A stretch of DNA of 39,318 nt from an uncultured Gammaproteobacteria bacterium (GTDB taxonomy: Bacteria; Pseudomonadota; Gammaproteobacteria; Pseudomonadales; UBA5518), in assembly GCA_903921135.1 (NCBI GenBank), contig CAIXOY010000233.1, positions 1 to 39,318 on the forward strand, written 5' to 3'. Both the position numbers and the translations under genes were made by a program. The notes beneath the pieces were generated by a model. That model saw only the letters and a list, made by a program, of their open reading frames with translations. It made no database searches and was not told where the DNA came from. How positions within the stretch are numbered: position 1 is the stretch's first letter; each line of letters opens with the position of its first letter. This document shows, one piece after another, positions 9,741-21,769 of this stretch.

Positions 9741-10822
9741 GGAATCCGCTCCTCGATGACCCCACCGCCAAGGCAGTGCTCTCCTTGATAAAACACGACG
9801 TACTGACCCGGCGTCACGGCGCGTTGCGCCTGCTCGAACATCACGGTGCCTTCACCCTCGTCGCATATCGAGAGCGCGCATGGCTGATCTGCCTGCCGAT
9901 AGCGGATGCGTGCGCAGAGTGCGCCCTCCGCCGGCACACCGTCTATCCAATGCAGTCCCGAGCATCGCAACCCCCGGGAGAGCAGGGCAGGGTGCATGCC
10001 TTGCGCCACCACGAGAGTGTTGTTCTCCAGCACCTTGTCCACCACGTACCACGGTTCCTCGGCGAATCCACTGACGCCGCCGATGCCCAGACCCTGACGT
10101 TGGCCGAGTGTGTAGTACATCAGGCCATGATGCTCGCCAAGGAGGCGGCCCTCTGCGCTGCGGATCTCGCCCGGTCGGGCAGGAAGATAGCGTTTGAGGA
10201 AGTCGGCGAAGCGTCGCTCGCCGATGAAACAAATGCCGGTGCTGTCCTTTTTTGCCGCAACACCGAAGCCCTGCTCGCGCGCGATGCTCCGCACCTCGCT
10301 CTTGGGCAATTCGCCGACGGGGAAAAGGCAGCGCTCGAGTTGTGCTCCGGGTACCGCATGCAGAAAATAGGTCTGGTCCTTGCCCGGGTCTTTGCCCGTA
10401 AGCAACCGAACGCGCCCGCCCGAAGTCGAGACCCTCGCGTAGTGTCCGGTCGCAATCATCTGCGCGCCCAGAGTGGCCGCGTACTCCGCAAATACCTTGA
10501 ACTTGATCTCCCGGTTGCAGAGGACGTCGGGGTTGGGTGTCCGTCCTGCCTTGTATTCCGCGAGGAAGTGTTCGAACACGTTGTCCCAGTACTCTGCGGC
10601 GAAATTTGCGGTGTGCAGGCGGATCCCGAGTTGTCTGCAGACCGCTTCGGCGTCGGCAAGGTCTGCCTTGGCCGTGCAGTATTCCGTGTTGTCGTCTTCG
10701 TCCCAGTTCTTCATGAACAGCCCCTCCACCGCGTACCCCTGCTCGCGCAGGAGGTATGCGCTGACGGCGGAGTCCACGCCACCGGAAAGGCCGACGATCA
10801 CCGAGGTGCCTCTGGCTACCAT
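9737..10822 (-). CDS. mnmA: tRNA-specific 2-thiouridylase MnmA
   Basis: [79 protein letters not shown]. Confidence 0.97.
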   Translation of the reverse strand: MVARGTSVIVGLSGGVDSAVSAYLLREQGYAVEGLFMKNWDEDDNTEYCTAKADLADAEAVCRQLGIRLHTANFAAEYWDNVFEHFLAEYKAGRTPNPDVLCNREIKFKVFAEYAATLGAQMIATGHYARVSTSGGRVRLLTGKDPGKDQTYFLHAVPGAQLERCLFPVGELPKSEVRSIAREQGFGVAAKKDSTGICFIGERRFADFLKRYLPARPGEIRSAEGRLLGEHHGLMYYTLGQRQGLGIGGVSGFAEEPWYVVDKVLENNTLVVAQGMHPALLSRGLRCSGLHWIDGVPAEGALCARIRYRQADQPCALSICDEGEGTVMFEQAQRAVTPGQYVVFYQGEHCLGGGVIEERIP

Positions 10823-11292
10823 CAGGCACCGGCAGGGTAGAAAAAAGCGTCCACGGGAAACCGGCGGCCTGACCGGTGCTGCTCGATCGTTGCCAGTACG
10901 GACTCGCTGCGCAGTCGGGAAGGATCGGAAACGATCTCCTCATAGCTCATCCAGCGCGGGCCGAGGATGTCCTTGTCCAATGCACGATCGGCGTCATGGC
11001 GCAGGGGCGACGCGAGAAAGCTTGTGCGGTAATAGGTAATGCCCGTGAGCGAGTTGGTGAGGAGAGAGGCGCCGAGCAAAGCCTCGACTTCCACGTGCCA
11101 GCCGGTCTCTTCCAGGGTTTCGCGCACCGCGGCCTCTGTCAGTGTTTCTCCGGGCTCGAGGTGCCCCGCAGGCTGGTTCAATACCGGCTTTCCGGCTTCC
11201 GCGACCTCCTCGACGAGCAGATAGCGTCCGCGATCGAAGACAACGGCCGCTACGGTCACGCGTGGCACCCATGCCCGCAGGTCAATGTTCAT
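10822..11292 (-). CDS. NUDIX hydrolase (NudJ-like)
   Basis: Nudix box [23 protein letters not shown]; stop overlaps mnmA start (TGATG). Confidence 0.9.
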   Translation of the reverse strand: MNIDLRAWVPRVTVAAVVFDRGRYLLVEEVAEAGKPVLNQPAGHLEPGETLTEAAVRETLEETGWHVEVEALLGASLLTNSLTGITYYRTSFLASPLRHDADRALDKDILGPRWMSYEEIVSDPSRLRSESVLATIEQHRSGRRFPVDAFFYPAGA

Positions 11293-11304
11293 CCGGAATC
11301 CTCT

Positions 11305-11910
11305 TCAGGGGCGACCATTATGGCCTTTGGGAGGTGCGACCCGCGATGCTTCCCGAAGTGCGTCCGCTGTGACGCTCATCCGCCGCCACTCGCCCGGGCC
11401 GAGTCCCTCGACGCACCACGGGCCCACGCGCCAGCGCACGAGGCGCAGTGTCGGAAAGCCCGCCGCAGCCGTCATCCGCCTGACCTGGCGGTTGCGCCCC
11501 TCGTCCAGCACGATCTCCACCCAACTGGTCGGGATTTTCGCGCGGAAGCGCACGGGCGGTTGTCGCGCCCACAGCGCCGGGGGCGGGATGCAGCGCGCAG
11601 ACACCGCACGCGCGGGTCCGTCGTTCAGCATCACACCCGAGCAGAGCCTTCCGGTTGCCGTCTCATCGATGCTGCCCTCGACCTGAACAAGATAGGTTTT
11701 GGTCAGCTTGTGGCGCGGAGAGGCGATCCGAGCCTGCAGAAGGCCATCGTCGCAGAGCACGAGCAGCCCTTCGGAGTCCGCGTCGAGTCGGCCGGCAGGA
11801 CGAAAGCCGGGCGCGTGCAGCAGCGCCGCGAGGGTGGGGCGCCCAGCCTCGTCGGTGAACTGACTGAGTACCCCGAAGGGCTTGTTCAGGAGGATGATCG
11901 GCGATGCCAC
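11305..11910 (-). CDS. rluE: 23S rRNA pseudouridine synthase, RluE-like
   Basis: [55 protein letters not shown]: RluB/E/F/RsuA family GRLDxDSEGL motif. GTG start at 11910; the longer track ORF would overlap the icd promoter. Confidence 0.85.
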   Translation of the reverse strand: MASPIILLNKPFGVLSQFTDEAGRPTLAALLHAPGFRPAGRLDADSEGLLVLCDDGLLQARIASPRHKLTKTYLVQVEGSIDETATGRLCSGVMLNDGPARAVSARCIPPPALWARQPPVRFRAKIPTSWVEIVLDEGRNRQVRRMTAAAGFPTLRLVRWRVGPWCVEGLGPGEWRRMSVTADALREASRVAPPKGHNGRP

Positions 11911-11952
11911 GGATAGTCCGAACGAGGTGCCAGAGGACGGCGGCGGCGATGC

Positions 11953-11958
11953 TATACT
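11953..11958 (+). promoter_or_regulatory. Putative extended -10 element for icd
   Basis: GATGCTATACTCCGGCGCCGCGG: TGC-TATACT about 60 nt upstream of the icd ATG. Confidence 0.45.
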
Positions 11959-12019
11959 CCGGCGCCGCGGGCACGCCAGCGGCCCCGTCGTGTCCTGTCC
12001 ATCTTTCCGGGAGCAATTC

Positions 12020-13273
12020 ATGGCCTACAAGCACATCAAGGTGCCCGCCCAGGGCGAGAAGATCACGGTCAATGCAGACCACTCGCTCAACGTACCTGAC
12101 CATCCGGTCATTCCCTTTATCGAAGGCGATGGCATTGGCGTCGACATCACCCCCGCCATGGTCACGGTCGTCGATGCGGCCGTCGCCAAGGCGTACGGCG
12201 GCAAGCGCCGCATCAGCTGGATGGAGATCTACACCGGCGAAAAGGCGGCCGAGCTGTACGAAGGCGACTGGTTCCCTGCTGAAACACTCGATGCCATCAA
12301 GGAATACGCGGTTTCCATCAAGGGGCCGCTTACCACGCCCGTAGGCGGCGGTTTCCGCTCGCTCAACGTGGCGCTTCGCCAGGAACTGGATCTCTACGTC
12401 TGCCTGCGCCCCGTTCGCTGGTTCGAGGGTGTCCCGTCCCCCGTGCGTGAGCCGGGCAAGACCAACATGGTGATCTTCCGCGAGAACTCTGAAGACATCT
12501 ATGCAGGCATCGAGTGGAAGGCCGGTACGCCTGAGGCCGACAAACTGATCGCGTATCTGCGCGAAGAAATGGGCGTCAAGAAAATCCGTTTCCCCGACAA
12601 CTGCGGCATCGGCATCAAGCCCGTGTCCAAAGAAGGCACGGTTCGACTTGTGCGCCGCGCCATCCAGTACGCCATCGCCCAGGATCTGCCCTCTGTCACC
12701 ATCGTGCACAAGGGCAACATCATGAAATTCACCGAGGGCTCCTTCAAGGAGTGGGGCTATCAGCTCGCCCGCGAGGAGTTCGGTGGGGAACTGCTCGATG
12801 GCGGCCCGTGGGTGAAATTGAAGAACCCGAACACCGGCAAGGACATCATCATCAAGGATGTGATCGCCGACGCCATGCTCCAGCAGGTGCTTCTGCGACC
12901 GGACGAATACAGCGTTATCGCCACGCTGAACCTGAACGGTGATTACCTCTCGGATGCGCTTGCCGCGCAGGTCGGCGGTATCGGTATCGCACCCGGTGCC
13001 AACCTGAGTGACACGGTGGCCCTGTTCGAGGCCACCCACGGCACGGCACCCAAGTATGCGGGTCAGGACAAGGTGAACCCCGGTTCGCTCATCCTCTCGG
13101 CCGAGATGATGCTCCGTCACATCGGCTGGAATGAGGCGGCTGACCTGATCATCAAGGGAATGAACGGTGCGATCCAGGCGCGCACGGTGACCTATGACTT
13201 CGAGCGCCTGATGGAAGGTGCGACGCTGCTGAAGTGCTCCGAGTTCGGCAACGCCGTCGTCAAGCACATGTAA
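12020..13273 (+). CDS. icd: NADP-dependent isocitrate dehydrogenase
   Basis: [47 protein letters not shown]...[18 protein letters not shown]...; E. coli-type Icd. Confidence 0.97.
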   Translation: MAYKHIKVPAQGEKITVNADHSLNVPDHPVIPFIEGDGIGVDITPAMVTVVDAAVAKAYGGKRRISWMEIYTGEKAAELYEGDWFPAETLDAIKEYAVSIKGPLTTPVGGGFRSLNVALRQELDLYVCLRPVRWFEGVPSPVREPGKTNMVIFRENSEDIYAGIEWKAGTPEADKLIAYLREEMGVKKIRFPDNCGIGIKPVSKEGTVRLVRRAIQYAIAQDLPSVTIVHKGNIMKFTEGSFKEWGYQLAREEFGGELLDGGPWVKLKNPNTGKDIIIKDVIADAMLQQVLLRPDEYSVIATLNLNGDYLSDALAAQVGGIGIAPGANLSDTVALFEATHGTAPKYAGQDKVNPGSLILSAEMMLRHIGWNEAADLIIKGMNGAIQARTVTYDFERLMEGATLLKCSEFGNAVVKHM

Positions 13274-13284
13274 CCGGCCATGCT

Positions 13285-13312
13285 CACGCCGCCCGGGTTG
13301 CCGGGCGGCGTG
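13285..13312. terminator. Hairpin between convergent icd and cspD (bidirectional terminator candidate)
   Basis: CACGCCGCCCGG-GTTG-CCGGGCGGCGTG, perfect 12-bp stem, no U-tract. Confidence 0.6.
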
Positions 13313-13318
13313 GCAGCC

Positions 13319-13552
13319 TCAGACCGAGAACGCCGAAACCGACAGTCCTTCCAGAGCCTGTATCGCAACGGCATGCATGCCCTTGGGGCCTGCCTCGACC
13401 TCGAACTTCACCGGTTGCCCGGCCTTCAGGGTCTTGTAGCCTTCCATCACGATGGCGGAGTAGTGGGCGAACACATCACCGCTGCCCTCATCAGGCAGGA
13501 TGAAGCCGTAGCCCTTAGCATTGTTGAACCACTTGACGATGCCCGTATGCAT
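13319..13552 (-). CDS. cspD: Cold-shock domain protein, CspD-like
   Basis: [34 protein letters not shown]...: CSD RNP motifs; adjacent to clpS as in other gammaproteobacteria. Confidence 0.93.
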   Translation of the reverse strand: MHTGIVKWFNNAKGYGFILPDEGSGDVFAHYSAIVMEGYKTLKAGQPVKFEVEAGPKGMHAVAIQALEGLSVSAFSV

Positions 13553-13566
13553 GGCTTCGATCCCAG

Positions 13567-13581
13567 TGCCCGTATCGGGCA
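13567..13581 (-). other. Short hairpin immediately upstream of cspD start (leader structure candidate)
   Basis: TGCCCG-TAT-CGGGCA perfect 6-bp stem, 15 nt upstream of ATG 13552. Confidence 0.35.
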
Positions 13582-13601
13582 GCACTTGTTGTCGTTATGT
13601 G

Positions 13602-13626
13602 AGTCACGGTCATCAGTGCCATGACT
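13602..13626. repeat. Imperfect palindrome upstream of cspD / clpS, followed on + strand by a T-run
   Basis: AGTCACGG-TCATCAGTG-CCATGACT (one mismatch in 8-bp arms), then GTGTTCTTTTTTT. Confidence 0.4.
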
Positions 13627-13772
13627 GTGTTCTTTTTTTAGCCGACGTAGCGAGGGTGAGTCAAGCGTGCCTGCTCCCTCGTTTCGTCTTGTGCCAGCAG
13701 GCGATCCATGAAAGAGTCTCGTTGCGTATGGGGTGTTGTGTGAAAACCGGGATGTGCAGGCTGGATGTGGCG

Positions 13773-14117
13773 ATGGAACCCAGAGCTCAGGCTCAGAAGA
13801 CCGCTCCCGGGCGTGAAGGGGATCTGCTGGTCCAGGATTCCAAGCCGGAGCTCAAGCGCCCGCCCATGTTCCAGGTCGTCATGTTGAATGACGACTACAC
13901 GCCGATGGAGTTCGTCGTTGAGGTGTTGCAGCATTTCTTCGGCATGGGCCGTGAGCAGGCAACCCGCATCATGCTCGCGGTGCACACCGAAGGCCGCGCC
14001 GCTTGCGGGACCTACCCCCGCGACATCGCCGAAACCAAGGCGGCACAGGTGAATCGCTATGCGCGCGAGCACCAGCACCCGCTTCTGTGCGAAATCGAGG
14101 CCGCCGGGGATGCCTGA
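13773..14117 (+). CDS. clpS: ATP-dependent Clp protease adaptor ClpS
   Basis: [64 protein letters not shown]. Confidence 0.96.
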   Translation: MEPRAQAQKTAPGREGDLLVQDSKPELKRPPMFQVVMLNDDYTPMEFVVEVLQHFFGMGREQATRIMLAVHTEGRAACGTYPRDIAETKAAQVNRYAREHQHPLLCEIEAAGDA

Positions 14118-14182
14118 TTCAGGCCTTCCGTGGGCAACAACGTGGTCGATGTCGGGGCAGTCCCCAGATCAGGAGAGCCTGG

Positions 14183-16459
14183 ATGCTTAGCAAGGACCTG
14201 GAGTTCAATCTCAATTCTGCCTTCAAGCAGGCACGTGCGCGCCGGCACGAATACATGACAGTCGAGCACTTGTTGCTGGCTCTTCTGGAAAACGAGGCGG
14301 CAACCAAGGTACTGCGTGCATGCGGTGCTGATCTGCGCGTACTGGGTGGAGAACTCTCCGAGTTCGTCGAGACGACCACGCCCGTCATACCCGAGTCCGA
14401 TGCAGACCGGGAAACCGAACCCACGCTCGGGTTCCAGCGCGTTCTGCAACGCGCCGTCTTCCATGTACAGTCATCGGGCAAGACCGAGGTGACAGGTGCG
14501 AACGTTCTGGTGGCGCTCTTCAGCGAGCAGGAAAGCCAGGCGGTTTTCCTACTGAAGAAGCAGAACATCGCCCGTATCGATGTGGTCAACTTCATCACGC
14601 ATGGCATCTCCAAGGTCTCGGACAATCCCCGCCCGGGCGCGTCCGAAGGCAACACGGAAGAGGAGTCGCAGGCGGCATCTGCTGAAGGCGAGTCCAGCCC
14701 GCTGCAGAGTTATGCCACCAACCTGAATGACGAGGCGAAGGCAGGCCGCATAGACCCGCTGGTGGGGCGTGCGGTCGAAATCGAGCGCGTATCCCAGATC
14801 CTCGTTCGCCGGCGCAAGAACAACCCCTTGCTGGTCGGTGAATCCGGCGTGGGCAAGACTGCCATCGCTGAGGGCCTGGCCAAGCGCATCGTGGATGGTG
14901 AGGTGCCGGACGTCCTCCTGTCGGGCGTGGTGTACTCCCTGGATCTGGGATCCCTGCTGGCAGGCACGAAGTACCGGGGTGATTTCGAGAAGCGTCTCAA
15001 GGGGCTTCTCGCGGAGTTGAAGAAGAAAAAGAACGCCATCCTCTTCATCGACGAGATTCACACCATCATCGGTGCCGGTGCGGCATCCGGCGGGGTGATG
15101 GATGCTTCGAACCTGCTCAAGCCGCTTCTCAGTTCCGGAGAGATACGCTGCATCGGCTCCACGACTTTCCAGGAATTCCGTGGCATCTTCGACAAGGATC
15201 GCGCGCTCAGCCGCCGCTTCCAGAAGGTGGACGTGAACGAGCCGAGCGTGGATGAGACCTTCGAAATCCTGAAGGGGCTGCGCAAGCGCTTCGAGGAGCA
15301 TTACGGTCTGCGGTACAGCACGGCGGCGCTCAAGACCGCAGCCGAACTCTCTGCACGCTACATCACTGACCGTTTTCTCCCCGACAAGGCCATTGACGTC
15401 ATAGACGAGGCAGGCGCCTACCAGCGCTTGCAGCCTGAATCGCGCCGGAAAAAACTCCTTGGCGTGAAGGAAATGGAAGAGATCGTCGCGAAGATCGCAC
15501 GGATTCCCCCGCGCAACGTGTCTGCCTCCGACAAGGAGTCACTCCGCACGCTGGAAGACGATCTGCGCAGCGCCGTCTTCGGTCAGGACGCTGCGATGCA
15601 CGCATTGGCGACGGCCGTGAAGCTGTCAAGAGCGGGTTTGAAGACGCCGGAGAAGCCCATCGGTTGCTTCCTGTTCGCGGGGCCCACTGGCGTCGGCAAG
15701 ACCGAGGCGAGCCGGCAACTGGCCAAAACGCTTGGTCTGGAACTCATCCGCTTCGACATGTCCGAATACATGGAGCGCCACACCGTGTCGCGCTTGATCG
15801 GTGCCCCTCCCGGCTATGTCGGCTTTGACCAGGGTGGGCTGCTGACAGATGCCGTCACCAAGCACCCTCACAGCGTCTTGTTGCTGGACGAAGTCGAGAA
15901 GGCGCACCCCGAAGTCTTCAACCTGCTGCTGCAGGTGATGGATCACGGCACTCTCACCGACAACAACGGCCGCAAGGCGGACTTCCGGAACACGGTTCTC
16001 GTCATGACAACGAATGCGGGTGCCGAGCAGATGAGCAGATCTTCGATCGGTTTCGTCGAGCAGGACCAGAGCACTGACGGCATGGAGGCCGTGAAGAAGA
16101 TGTTCACGCCCGAATTCCGCAACCGTCTGGACTCCATCATCCAGTTCAGCCCGCTCGGTAAAGAGGTGGTTCGGAAGGTGGTAAGCAAGTTCGTGGCTGA
16201 GTTGCAGGCACAGATCGCGGATCGCAAGGTCAGGATCGAGATCGACGATGCAGCCTGCGATTGGCTGGTCGAGAGGGGCTACGACGAGCGGATGGGCGCC
16301 CGCCCGATGGCGAGAGTGATCCAGGAGCACATCAAGAAGCCGCTGGCAGAGATACTGCTGTTCGGCTCGCTCGAGAAAAGTGCCGGCGTTGTAACGGTGA
16401 GCGTGGAGGACGGAGAGCTCGTCGTGCTTGCCGAGTCGGCCGAGGCCGTGGAGGCCTGA
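14183..16459 (+). CDS. clpA: ATP-dependent Clp protease ATP-binding subunit ClpA
   Basis: MLSKDLEFNLNSAFKQARARRHEYMTVEHLLLALLEN; two Walker A motifs (GESGVGKT, GPTGVGKT). Confidence 0.97.
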   Translation: MLSKDLEFNLNSAFKQARARRHEYMTVEHLLLALLENEAATKVLRACGADLRVLGGELSEFVETTTPVIPESDADRETEPTLGFQRVLQRAVFHVQSSGKTEVTGANVLVALFSEQESQAVFLLKKQNIARIDVVNFITHGISKVSDNPRPGASEGNTEEESQAASAEGESSPLQSYATNLNDEAKAGRIDPLVGRAVEIERVSQILVRRRKNNPLLVGESGVGKTAIAEGLAKRIVDGEVPDVLLSGVVYSLDLGSLLAGTKYRGDFEKRLKGLLAELKKKKNAILFIDEIHTIIGAGAASGGVMDASNLLKPLLSSGEIRCIGSTTFQEFRGIFDKDRALSRRFQKVDVNEPSVDETFEILKGLRKRFEEHYGLRYSTAALKTAAELSARYITDRFLPDKAIDVIDEAGAYQRLQPESRRKKLLGVKEMEEIVAKIARIPPRNVSASDKESLRTLEDDLRSAVFGQDAAMHALATAVKLSRAGLKTPEKPIGCFLFAGPTGVGKTEASRQLAKTLGLELIRFDMSEYMERHTVSRLIGAPPGYVGFDQGGLLTDAVTKHPHSVLLLDEVEKAHPEVFNLLLQVMDHGTLTDNNGRKADFRNTVLVMTTNAGAEQMSRSSIGFVEQDQSTDGMEAVKKMFTPEFRNRLDSIIQFSPLGKEVVRKVVSKFVAELQAQIADRKVRIEIDDAACDWLVERGYDERMGARPMARVIQEHIKKPLAEILLFGSLEKSAGVVTVSVEDGELVVLAESAEAVEA

Positions 16460-16464
16460 GAAAG

Positions 16465-16490
16465 GGAAAATGGGGCGGGCCCCATTTTCC
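16465..16490. terminator. Bidirectional intrinsic-type terminator between convergent clpA and infA
   Basis: GGAAAATGGGG-CGGG-CCCCATTTTCC, perfect 11-bp stem with A-run/T-run at stem ends. Confidence 0.75.
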
Positions 16491-16498
16491 TGCTGCGG

Positions 16499-16717
16499 TC
16501 AGCGCTCGCGGAAGGTGATGCGTCCCTTGCTGAGGTCGTAGGGCGTCAGTTCGACCTTGACCTTGTCTCCGGTGAGGATGCGGATGTAGTGCTTGCGCAT
16601 CTTTCCGCTGATATGGGCTATCACCACATGACCGTTCTCGAGGCGTACCTTGAACGTCGTGTTGGGCAGGGTGTCTACCACCTCGCCATCCATCTCGAGA
16701 ACGTCTTCCTTCGCCAT
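16499..16717 (-). CDS. infA: Translation initiation factor IF-1
   Basis: [72 protein letters not shown]. Confidence 0.98.
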   Translation of the reverse strand: MAKEDVLEMDGEVVDTLPNTTFKVRLENGHVVIAHISGKMRKHYIRILTGDKVKVELTPYDLSKGRITFRER

Positions 16718-16799
16718 CCGGCCTCACTCATGCAGTTTGGGGCGGGCCGGATTCTGCCCTATCGGCCGTACAAATAGGAAGGGCAAAGACTGTTCTTTG

Positions 16800-17519
16800 T
16801 CAGTCGACCCTGACCCAGTGGCCGTTGGTCAGCAGTTCTATTGGTCTGTAGCGGGTCTTGTAGTTCATCTTCCGGCAGTTGCGTATCCAGTAGCCGAGAT
16901 AGACGGCCGGCAGTTCCAGCTCCCTTGCGAGTTCTATCTGCCAGAGGATGACGAAGCTGCCCAGACTGCGCGATGACGTCTCCGGTTCGTAGAACGTGTA
17001 GATCGCCGAGATCCCGTTATCGAGGCGGTCCAGTACCGCCACTGCCAGCAATCGTTCGTGCTCGCGGAATTCCACGAAACGTGTGGCTCCCCACTCGCGC
17101 GTGAGGAAGGAATTGAATTGCTCCCGATCCGGCGGGTACATATCGCCGTCGCGGTGACGTCCGCAGATGTAGCGGCTGTAGAGGTCGAAGTGTTCGTCGG
17201 AGGAGATGTCCTCGACGACCTCGACGCGGAGGTCCTTGTTCCGGCTCAGGATGCGTCGTTGGCTACGGTTCGGGCTGAAGCCGGCGACGGGTACCCGGGC
17301 AGGCACGCAGGCGTTGCATGTGGCGCAGTGCGGGCGGTAGAGGTGCGGGCCGCTGCGCCGGAAACCGATGTAGGACAGCTGGCTGTAGATGCGCGCGTCG
17401 ATCGGCGTGCTCGGGTCGACGAACAGGGTGGTTGCCTGCTCGCCGGGCAGGTAACTGCAGTTGTGGGGGTAAGTGGCGAAGACGCGTACGTTCGCCAGCA
17501 AGGTCACCGGGTTGCCCAT
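16800..17519 (-). CDS. bpt: Aspartate/glutamate leucyltransferase (Bpt; arginyltransferase-like)
   Basis: [65 protein letters not shown]...; AYLGYWI-type C-terminal domain. Confidence 0.93.
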   Translation of the reverse strand: MGNPVTLLANVRVFATYPHNCSYLPGEQATTLFVDPSTPIDARIYSQLSYIGFRRSGPHLYRPHCATCNACVPARVPVAGFSPNRSQRRILSRNKDLRVEVVEDISSDEHFDLYSRYICGRHRDGDMYPPDREQFNSFLTREWGATRFVEFREHERLLAVAVLDRLDNGISAIYTFYEPETSSRSLGSFVILWQIELARELELPAVYLGYWIRNCRKMNYKTRYRPIELLTNGHWVRVD

Positions 17520-18223
17520 GCCTCGTCGTCGGCGCTCCGCTCAAGGTGCCAGGGTGCTTCCACGCCCGGCAGATCGATATTGAAAGCTAATATATCCCGA
17601 AACTCCGCCCGAGGGATGCAGCGGGAACCGAAGCGCCGCATGTGCTCCGTGTCCTGCTGGCAATCGATCACCGCGAAGCCCCAGTCACGGAGCTGTACGG
17701 CCAGATGGGCGAAGCCGATCTTCGAGGCATCAGCCGCGCGTGCGAACATGGACTCGCCGAAGAACACGCGCCCCAACGCTACGCCATAGAGCCCGCCCAC
17801 CAGTTCAGATCCTGACCAGACTTCCACCGAGTGCGCGATGCCGGCGCGGTGCAGCTTCGAGTAGGCAGCGCGCATCCGGTCACCGATCCATGTGCCGGAG
17901 TGACCTTCCCGTAGTTCTGCACAGCCCGAAATCACTGCGTCGAAGGCAGTGTCGGCCGTCACACGGTAAGGAGCCTGGCGCAGGCGCTTGCGCAGGCTTC
18001 GATGCAAATGCAGTTCGGCGGGAAAGATCACGGCACGCGGATCGGTGGACCACCACAGGATCTCTTCCGGCTCCGAGAACCAGGGAAAGATGCCCCGGCG
18101 GTACGCAGCTACAAGCCGAGCGACCGACAGATCACCCCCGATCGCAAGAAGTCCCGCAGGTGTTGTCAGCGCGTCTTCGAGCGGTGGAAACCACCGGGGG
18201 TCGGCGCCAAGCTGGTGAATCAC
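17504..18223 (-). CDS. aat: Leucyl/phenylalanyl-tRNA--protein transferase
   Basis: [90 protein letters not shown] at 18223 preferred over the track start at 18289. Confidence 0.95.
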   Translation of the reverse strand: MIHQLGADPRWFPPLEDALTTPAGLLAIGGDLSVARLVAAYRRGIFPWFSEPEEILWWSTDPRAVIFPAELHLHRSLRKRLRQAPYRVTADTAFDAVISGCAELREGHSGTWIGDRMRAAYSKLHRAGIAHSVEVWSGSELVGGLYGVALGRVFFGESMFARAADASKIGFAHLAVQLRDWGFAVIDCQQDTEHMRRFGSRCIPRAEFRDILAFNIDLPGVEAPWHLERSADDEAWATR

Positions 18224-18243
18224 GCGCAAGAGGAGTCCGCTTC

Positions 18244-19212
<969 letters not shown>

Positions 19213-19264
19213 TCAAGGGCTTGTGAGGACGCGCGAGGCTGCGGGCAGAAGTCGGAATAGCGCC

Positions 19265-19270
19265 TATACT
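19265..19270 (+). promoter_or_regulatory. Putative -10 element for ftsK
   Basis: GCGCCTATACTTCCGGACGCG, about 70 nt upstream of GTG 19337; weak -35. Confidence 0.35.
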
Positions 19271-19336
19271 TCCGGACGCGCGGCTCTCGGGCCGGGCTTC
19301 AAGTGTAATTGAATCACCCTCCCGGAGCAGTAAGGC

Positions 19337-21745
19337 GTGTCGAGAACGCGAGGCGCATCACTCATCCAGACACGCTCTGGACCCACGCCCCTGCAGCACG
19401 GCATGCGTGAAGGGGTGGTGATCGGATTGCTCACGCTTGCGGCCTATCTTCTCCTTGCCATCAGCACGTTCAGCGTCAGCGATCCGGGTTGGTCCTCGAC
19501 CGGTACGGGGGCCGCGATCCTGAACGCTGGCGGTGCCACCGGCGCCTGGGTGGCGGACGTGCTGCTGTCTCTCTTCGGCAACGTGTCCTACATGCTTCCC
19601 CTTTTGCTGGGGTTCCGGGCCTGGGTCCTGCTTCGCGACCGCGAGCAGCCCTTCGAGGTCGATTGGCTCGTCATCTCGATTCGGGGCGTCGGTTGCGTCC
19701 TCGTCGTCGTTGCAGCAACCGGCATCCTTGCGATTCGCGGGAGCGAAGGCTCGCTTCTCCCGTTCGGGGTTGGCGGCATGCTGGGAGAAACGATTGCGTC
19801 TGTGTGCCTCGCAGCCTTCGGACTTGCGGGCAGCGAACTGCTGCTCGTGGCACTGCTCCTCTTCGGTCTCACCATCTTCACCGACCTCTCCTGGGTCTGG
19901 CTCGCGGAACGCACGGGCGCACATACCCTGGTCTGGCTTGGAAAGGCGAACGTGTGGCTGCGCGCTCGGCTCGAAGAGCGGCGCAGCCTTTACCGGCCAG
20001 ATACAGAAAGGGAAGAGCCCGTAGTGCAGCGGGTGCCCGTGACACCCGAACCGGAGCGCAAACGCCGTCTGCGCCGCGAACCCCAGATCGATGAATCCGC
20101 CACGCCGGTTGCGGTAGTGGAGGCACAGGAGCCCGTGATCCATGTCGCGGCGCCGAAACGCAAGGAGCCGGGCGAACGGGTACTGCGTGAGAAGCAGGGC
20201 GCGCTGTTCAGCCCGCCTGCCGGCATTGGCGGGCTGCCTCCGCTAGCCCTGCTCGACATGGCCGACAAGTCGAAGCGCAAGGGGTACTCCACCGAAGCGC
20301 TCGAGGGCTTGTCACGGCTTCTCGAAATCAAGCTTCTGGACTTCGGCATCGAGGCCAAGGTCGTTGAAGTACACCCCGGGCCGGTGATCACCCGCTTCGA
20401 GATCCAGCCTGCGGCCGGCGTCAAAGTGAGCCGCATCAGCAATCTGGTGAAGGATCTCGCGCGCTCGCTCGCAGTGGTGAGCGTTCGTGTGGTCGAGGTG
20501 ATACCCGGGAAACCCGTCGTCGGCATCGAGATCCCCAACGAGGATCGCGAGACCGTGCTGCTCGGAGACGTGCTCGCGTCGCGCGCCTACGAGGCTTCCC
20601 GGTCGCCGCTCTCGCTCGCGCTCGGCTATGACATTTCCGGCGAGCCCATGGTGGTAGACCTTGCCCGCATGCCGCATTTGCTGGTCGCCGGCACCACGGG
20701 TTCGGGCAAATCGGTGGGCGTCAACGCGATGCTGCTCAGCCTTCTGTACAAATCGACTGCAGAGGATGTGCGCCTCATCCTTGTCGATCCGAAAATGCTG
20801 GAGCTGTCGGTCTACGAGGGCATTCCGCACTTGCTGACGCCTGTCATCACCGACATGAAAGATGCAGCCAACGGACTGCGGTGGTGCGTCGCGGAGATGG
20901 AGCGTCGGTACAAGCTGATGGCTGCCATGGGCGTGCGCAACCTGGCTGGCTTCAATCGCAAGATCAGCGATGCCAAAGAGGCAGGCACGCCGATCTTCGA
21001 TCCGTTCTGGAAGCCCGAGCCCACCGTATTCGTCCCCGAGGACGAGCAGGTCGCTCCTGCGCTTGAGCCCCTGCCCGCGATCGTCGTGGTGATAGACGAG
21101 TTCGCCGACATGATGATGATCGTCGGCAAGAAGGTCGAGGAGCTGATCGCACGCATCGCGCAAAAGGCGCGTGCCGCGGGCATTCACCTGATCCTTGCCA
21201 CGCAGCGTCCCTCCGTTGACGTGATCACCGGCCTGATCAAGGCGAACATTCCCACCCGCATGGCCTTCCAGGTGTCCTCCAAGATCGATTCGCGCACGAT
21301 CCTCGATCAGGGCGGCGCGGAACAGCTGCTCGGGCATGGCGACATGCTCTATCTGCCCCCTGGCAGCGGCGTCCCCATCCGGGTCCACGGTGCCTTCGTC
21401 TCGGATGCTGAAGTGCATCGTGTGGTCGCCGAACTTCGCCAGCAGAGCGGCGGGCCGAATTACCTGCCCGGCATCCTCGAGGAGGGCAGCAGTTCTCCCT
21501 CCGCACTGCTTCCCGGTGAGAGTTCCTCCGAGGACGACCCCGAGGGCGACGGTCTTTATGACGAAGCCGTGCGTTTCGTGACCGAGAGCCGCAAGGCCTC
21601 GATCTCGGCCGTGCAGCGCAAACTGCGCATCGGCTACAATCGCGCCGCCCGGATGATCGAGGCCATGGAGGCCGCCGGTGTCGTCAGCGCGATGAACAGC
21701 AACGGCGGCCGTGAGGTCCTGGCACCGCCCCCGCCGTCGGGCTGA
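19337..21745 (+). CDS. ftsK: DNA translocase FtsK
   Basis: N-terminal TM segments; [27 protein letters not shown] Walker [44 protein letters not shown]-terminal gamma winged-helix. Confidence 0.96.
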   Translation: MSRTRGASLIQTRSGPTPLQHGMREGVVIGLLTLAAYLLLAISTFSVSDPGWSSTGTGAAILNAGGATGAWVADVLLSLFGNVSYMLPLLLGFRAWVLLRDREQPFEVDWLVISIRGVGCVLVVVAATGILAIRGSEGSLLPFGVGGMLGETIASVCLAAFGLAGSELLLVALLLFGLTIFTDLSWVWLAERTGAHTLVWLGKANVWLRARLEERRSLYRPDTEREEPVVQRVPVTPEPERKRRLRREPQIDESATPVAVVEAQEPVIHVAAPKRKEPGERVLREKQGALFSPPAGIGGLPPLALLDMADKSKRKGYSTEALEGLSRLLEIKLLDFGIEAKVVEVHPGPVITRFEIQPAAGVKVSRISNLVKDLARSLAVVSVRVVEVIPGKPVVGIEIPNEDRETVLLGDVLASRAYEASRSPLSLALGYDISGEPMVVDLARMPHLLVAGTTGSGKSVGVNAMLLSLLYKSTAEDVRLILVDPKMLELSVYEGIPHLLTPVITDMKDAANGLRWCVAEMERRYKLMAAMGVRNLAGFNRKISDAKEAGTPIFDPFWKPEPTVFVPEDEQVAPALEPLPAIVVVIDEFADMMMIVGKKVEELIARIAQKARAAGIHLILATQRPSVDVITGLIKANIPTRMAFQVSSKIDSRTILDQGGAEQLLGHGDMLYLPPGSGVPIRVHGAFVSDAEVHRVVAELRQQSGGPNYLPGILEEGSSSPSALLPGESSSEDDPEGDGLYDEAVRFVTESRKASISAVQRKLRIGYNRAARMIEAMEAAGVVSAMNSNGGREVLAPPPPSG

Positions 21746-21769
21746 GGGCCCACCACAGGTGCTTCTGCC

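Noticed and set aside
9635-10840. 401-aa plus-strand ORF antisense to mnmA
   Set aside because: Antisense artefact; mnmA motifs on the minus strand are unambiguous.
11663-13267. 534-aa minus-strand ORF antisense to icd
   Set aside because: Antisense artefact over a canonical Icd; composition not protein-like.
16730-16800. Weak dyads upstream of infA / after bpt (for example GACTG-TTCTTTGT-CAGTC)
   Set aside because: Only 5-bp stems, expected often by chance in GC-rich intergenic DNA.
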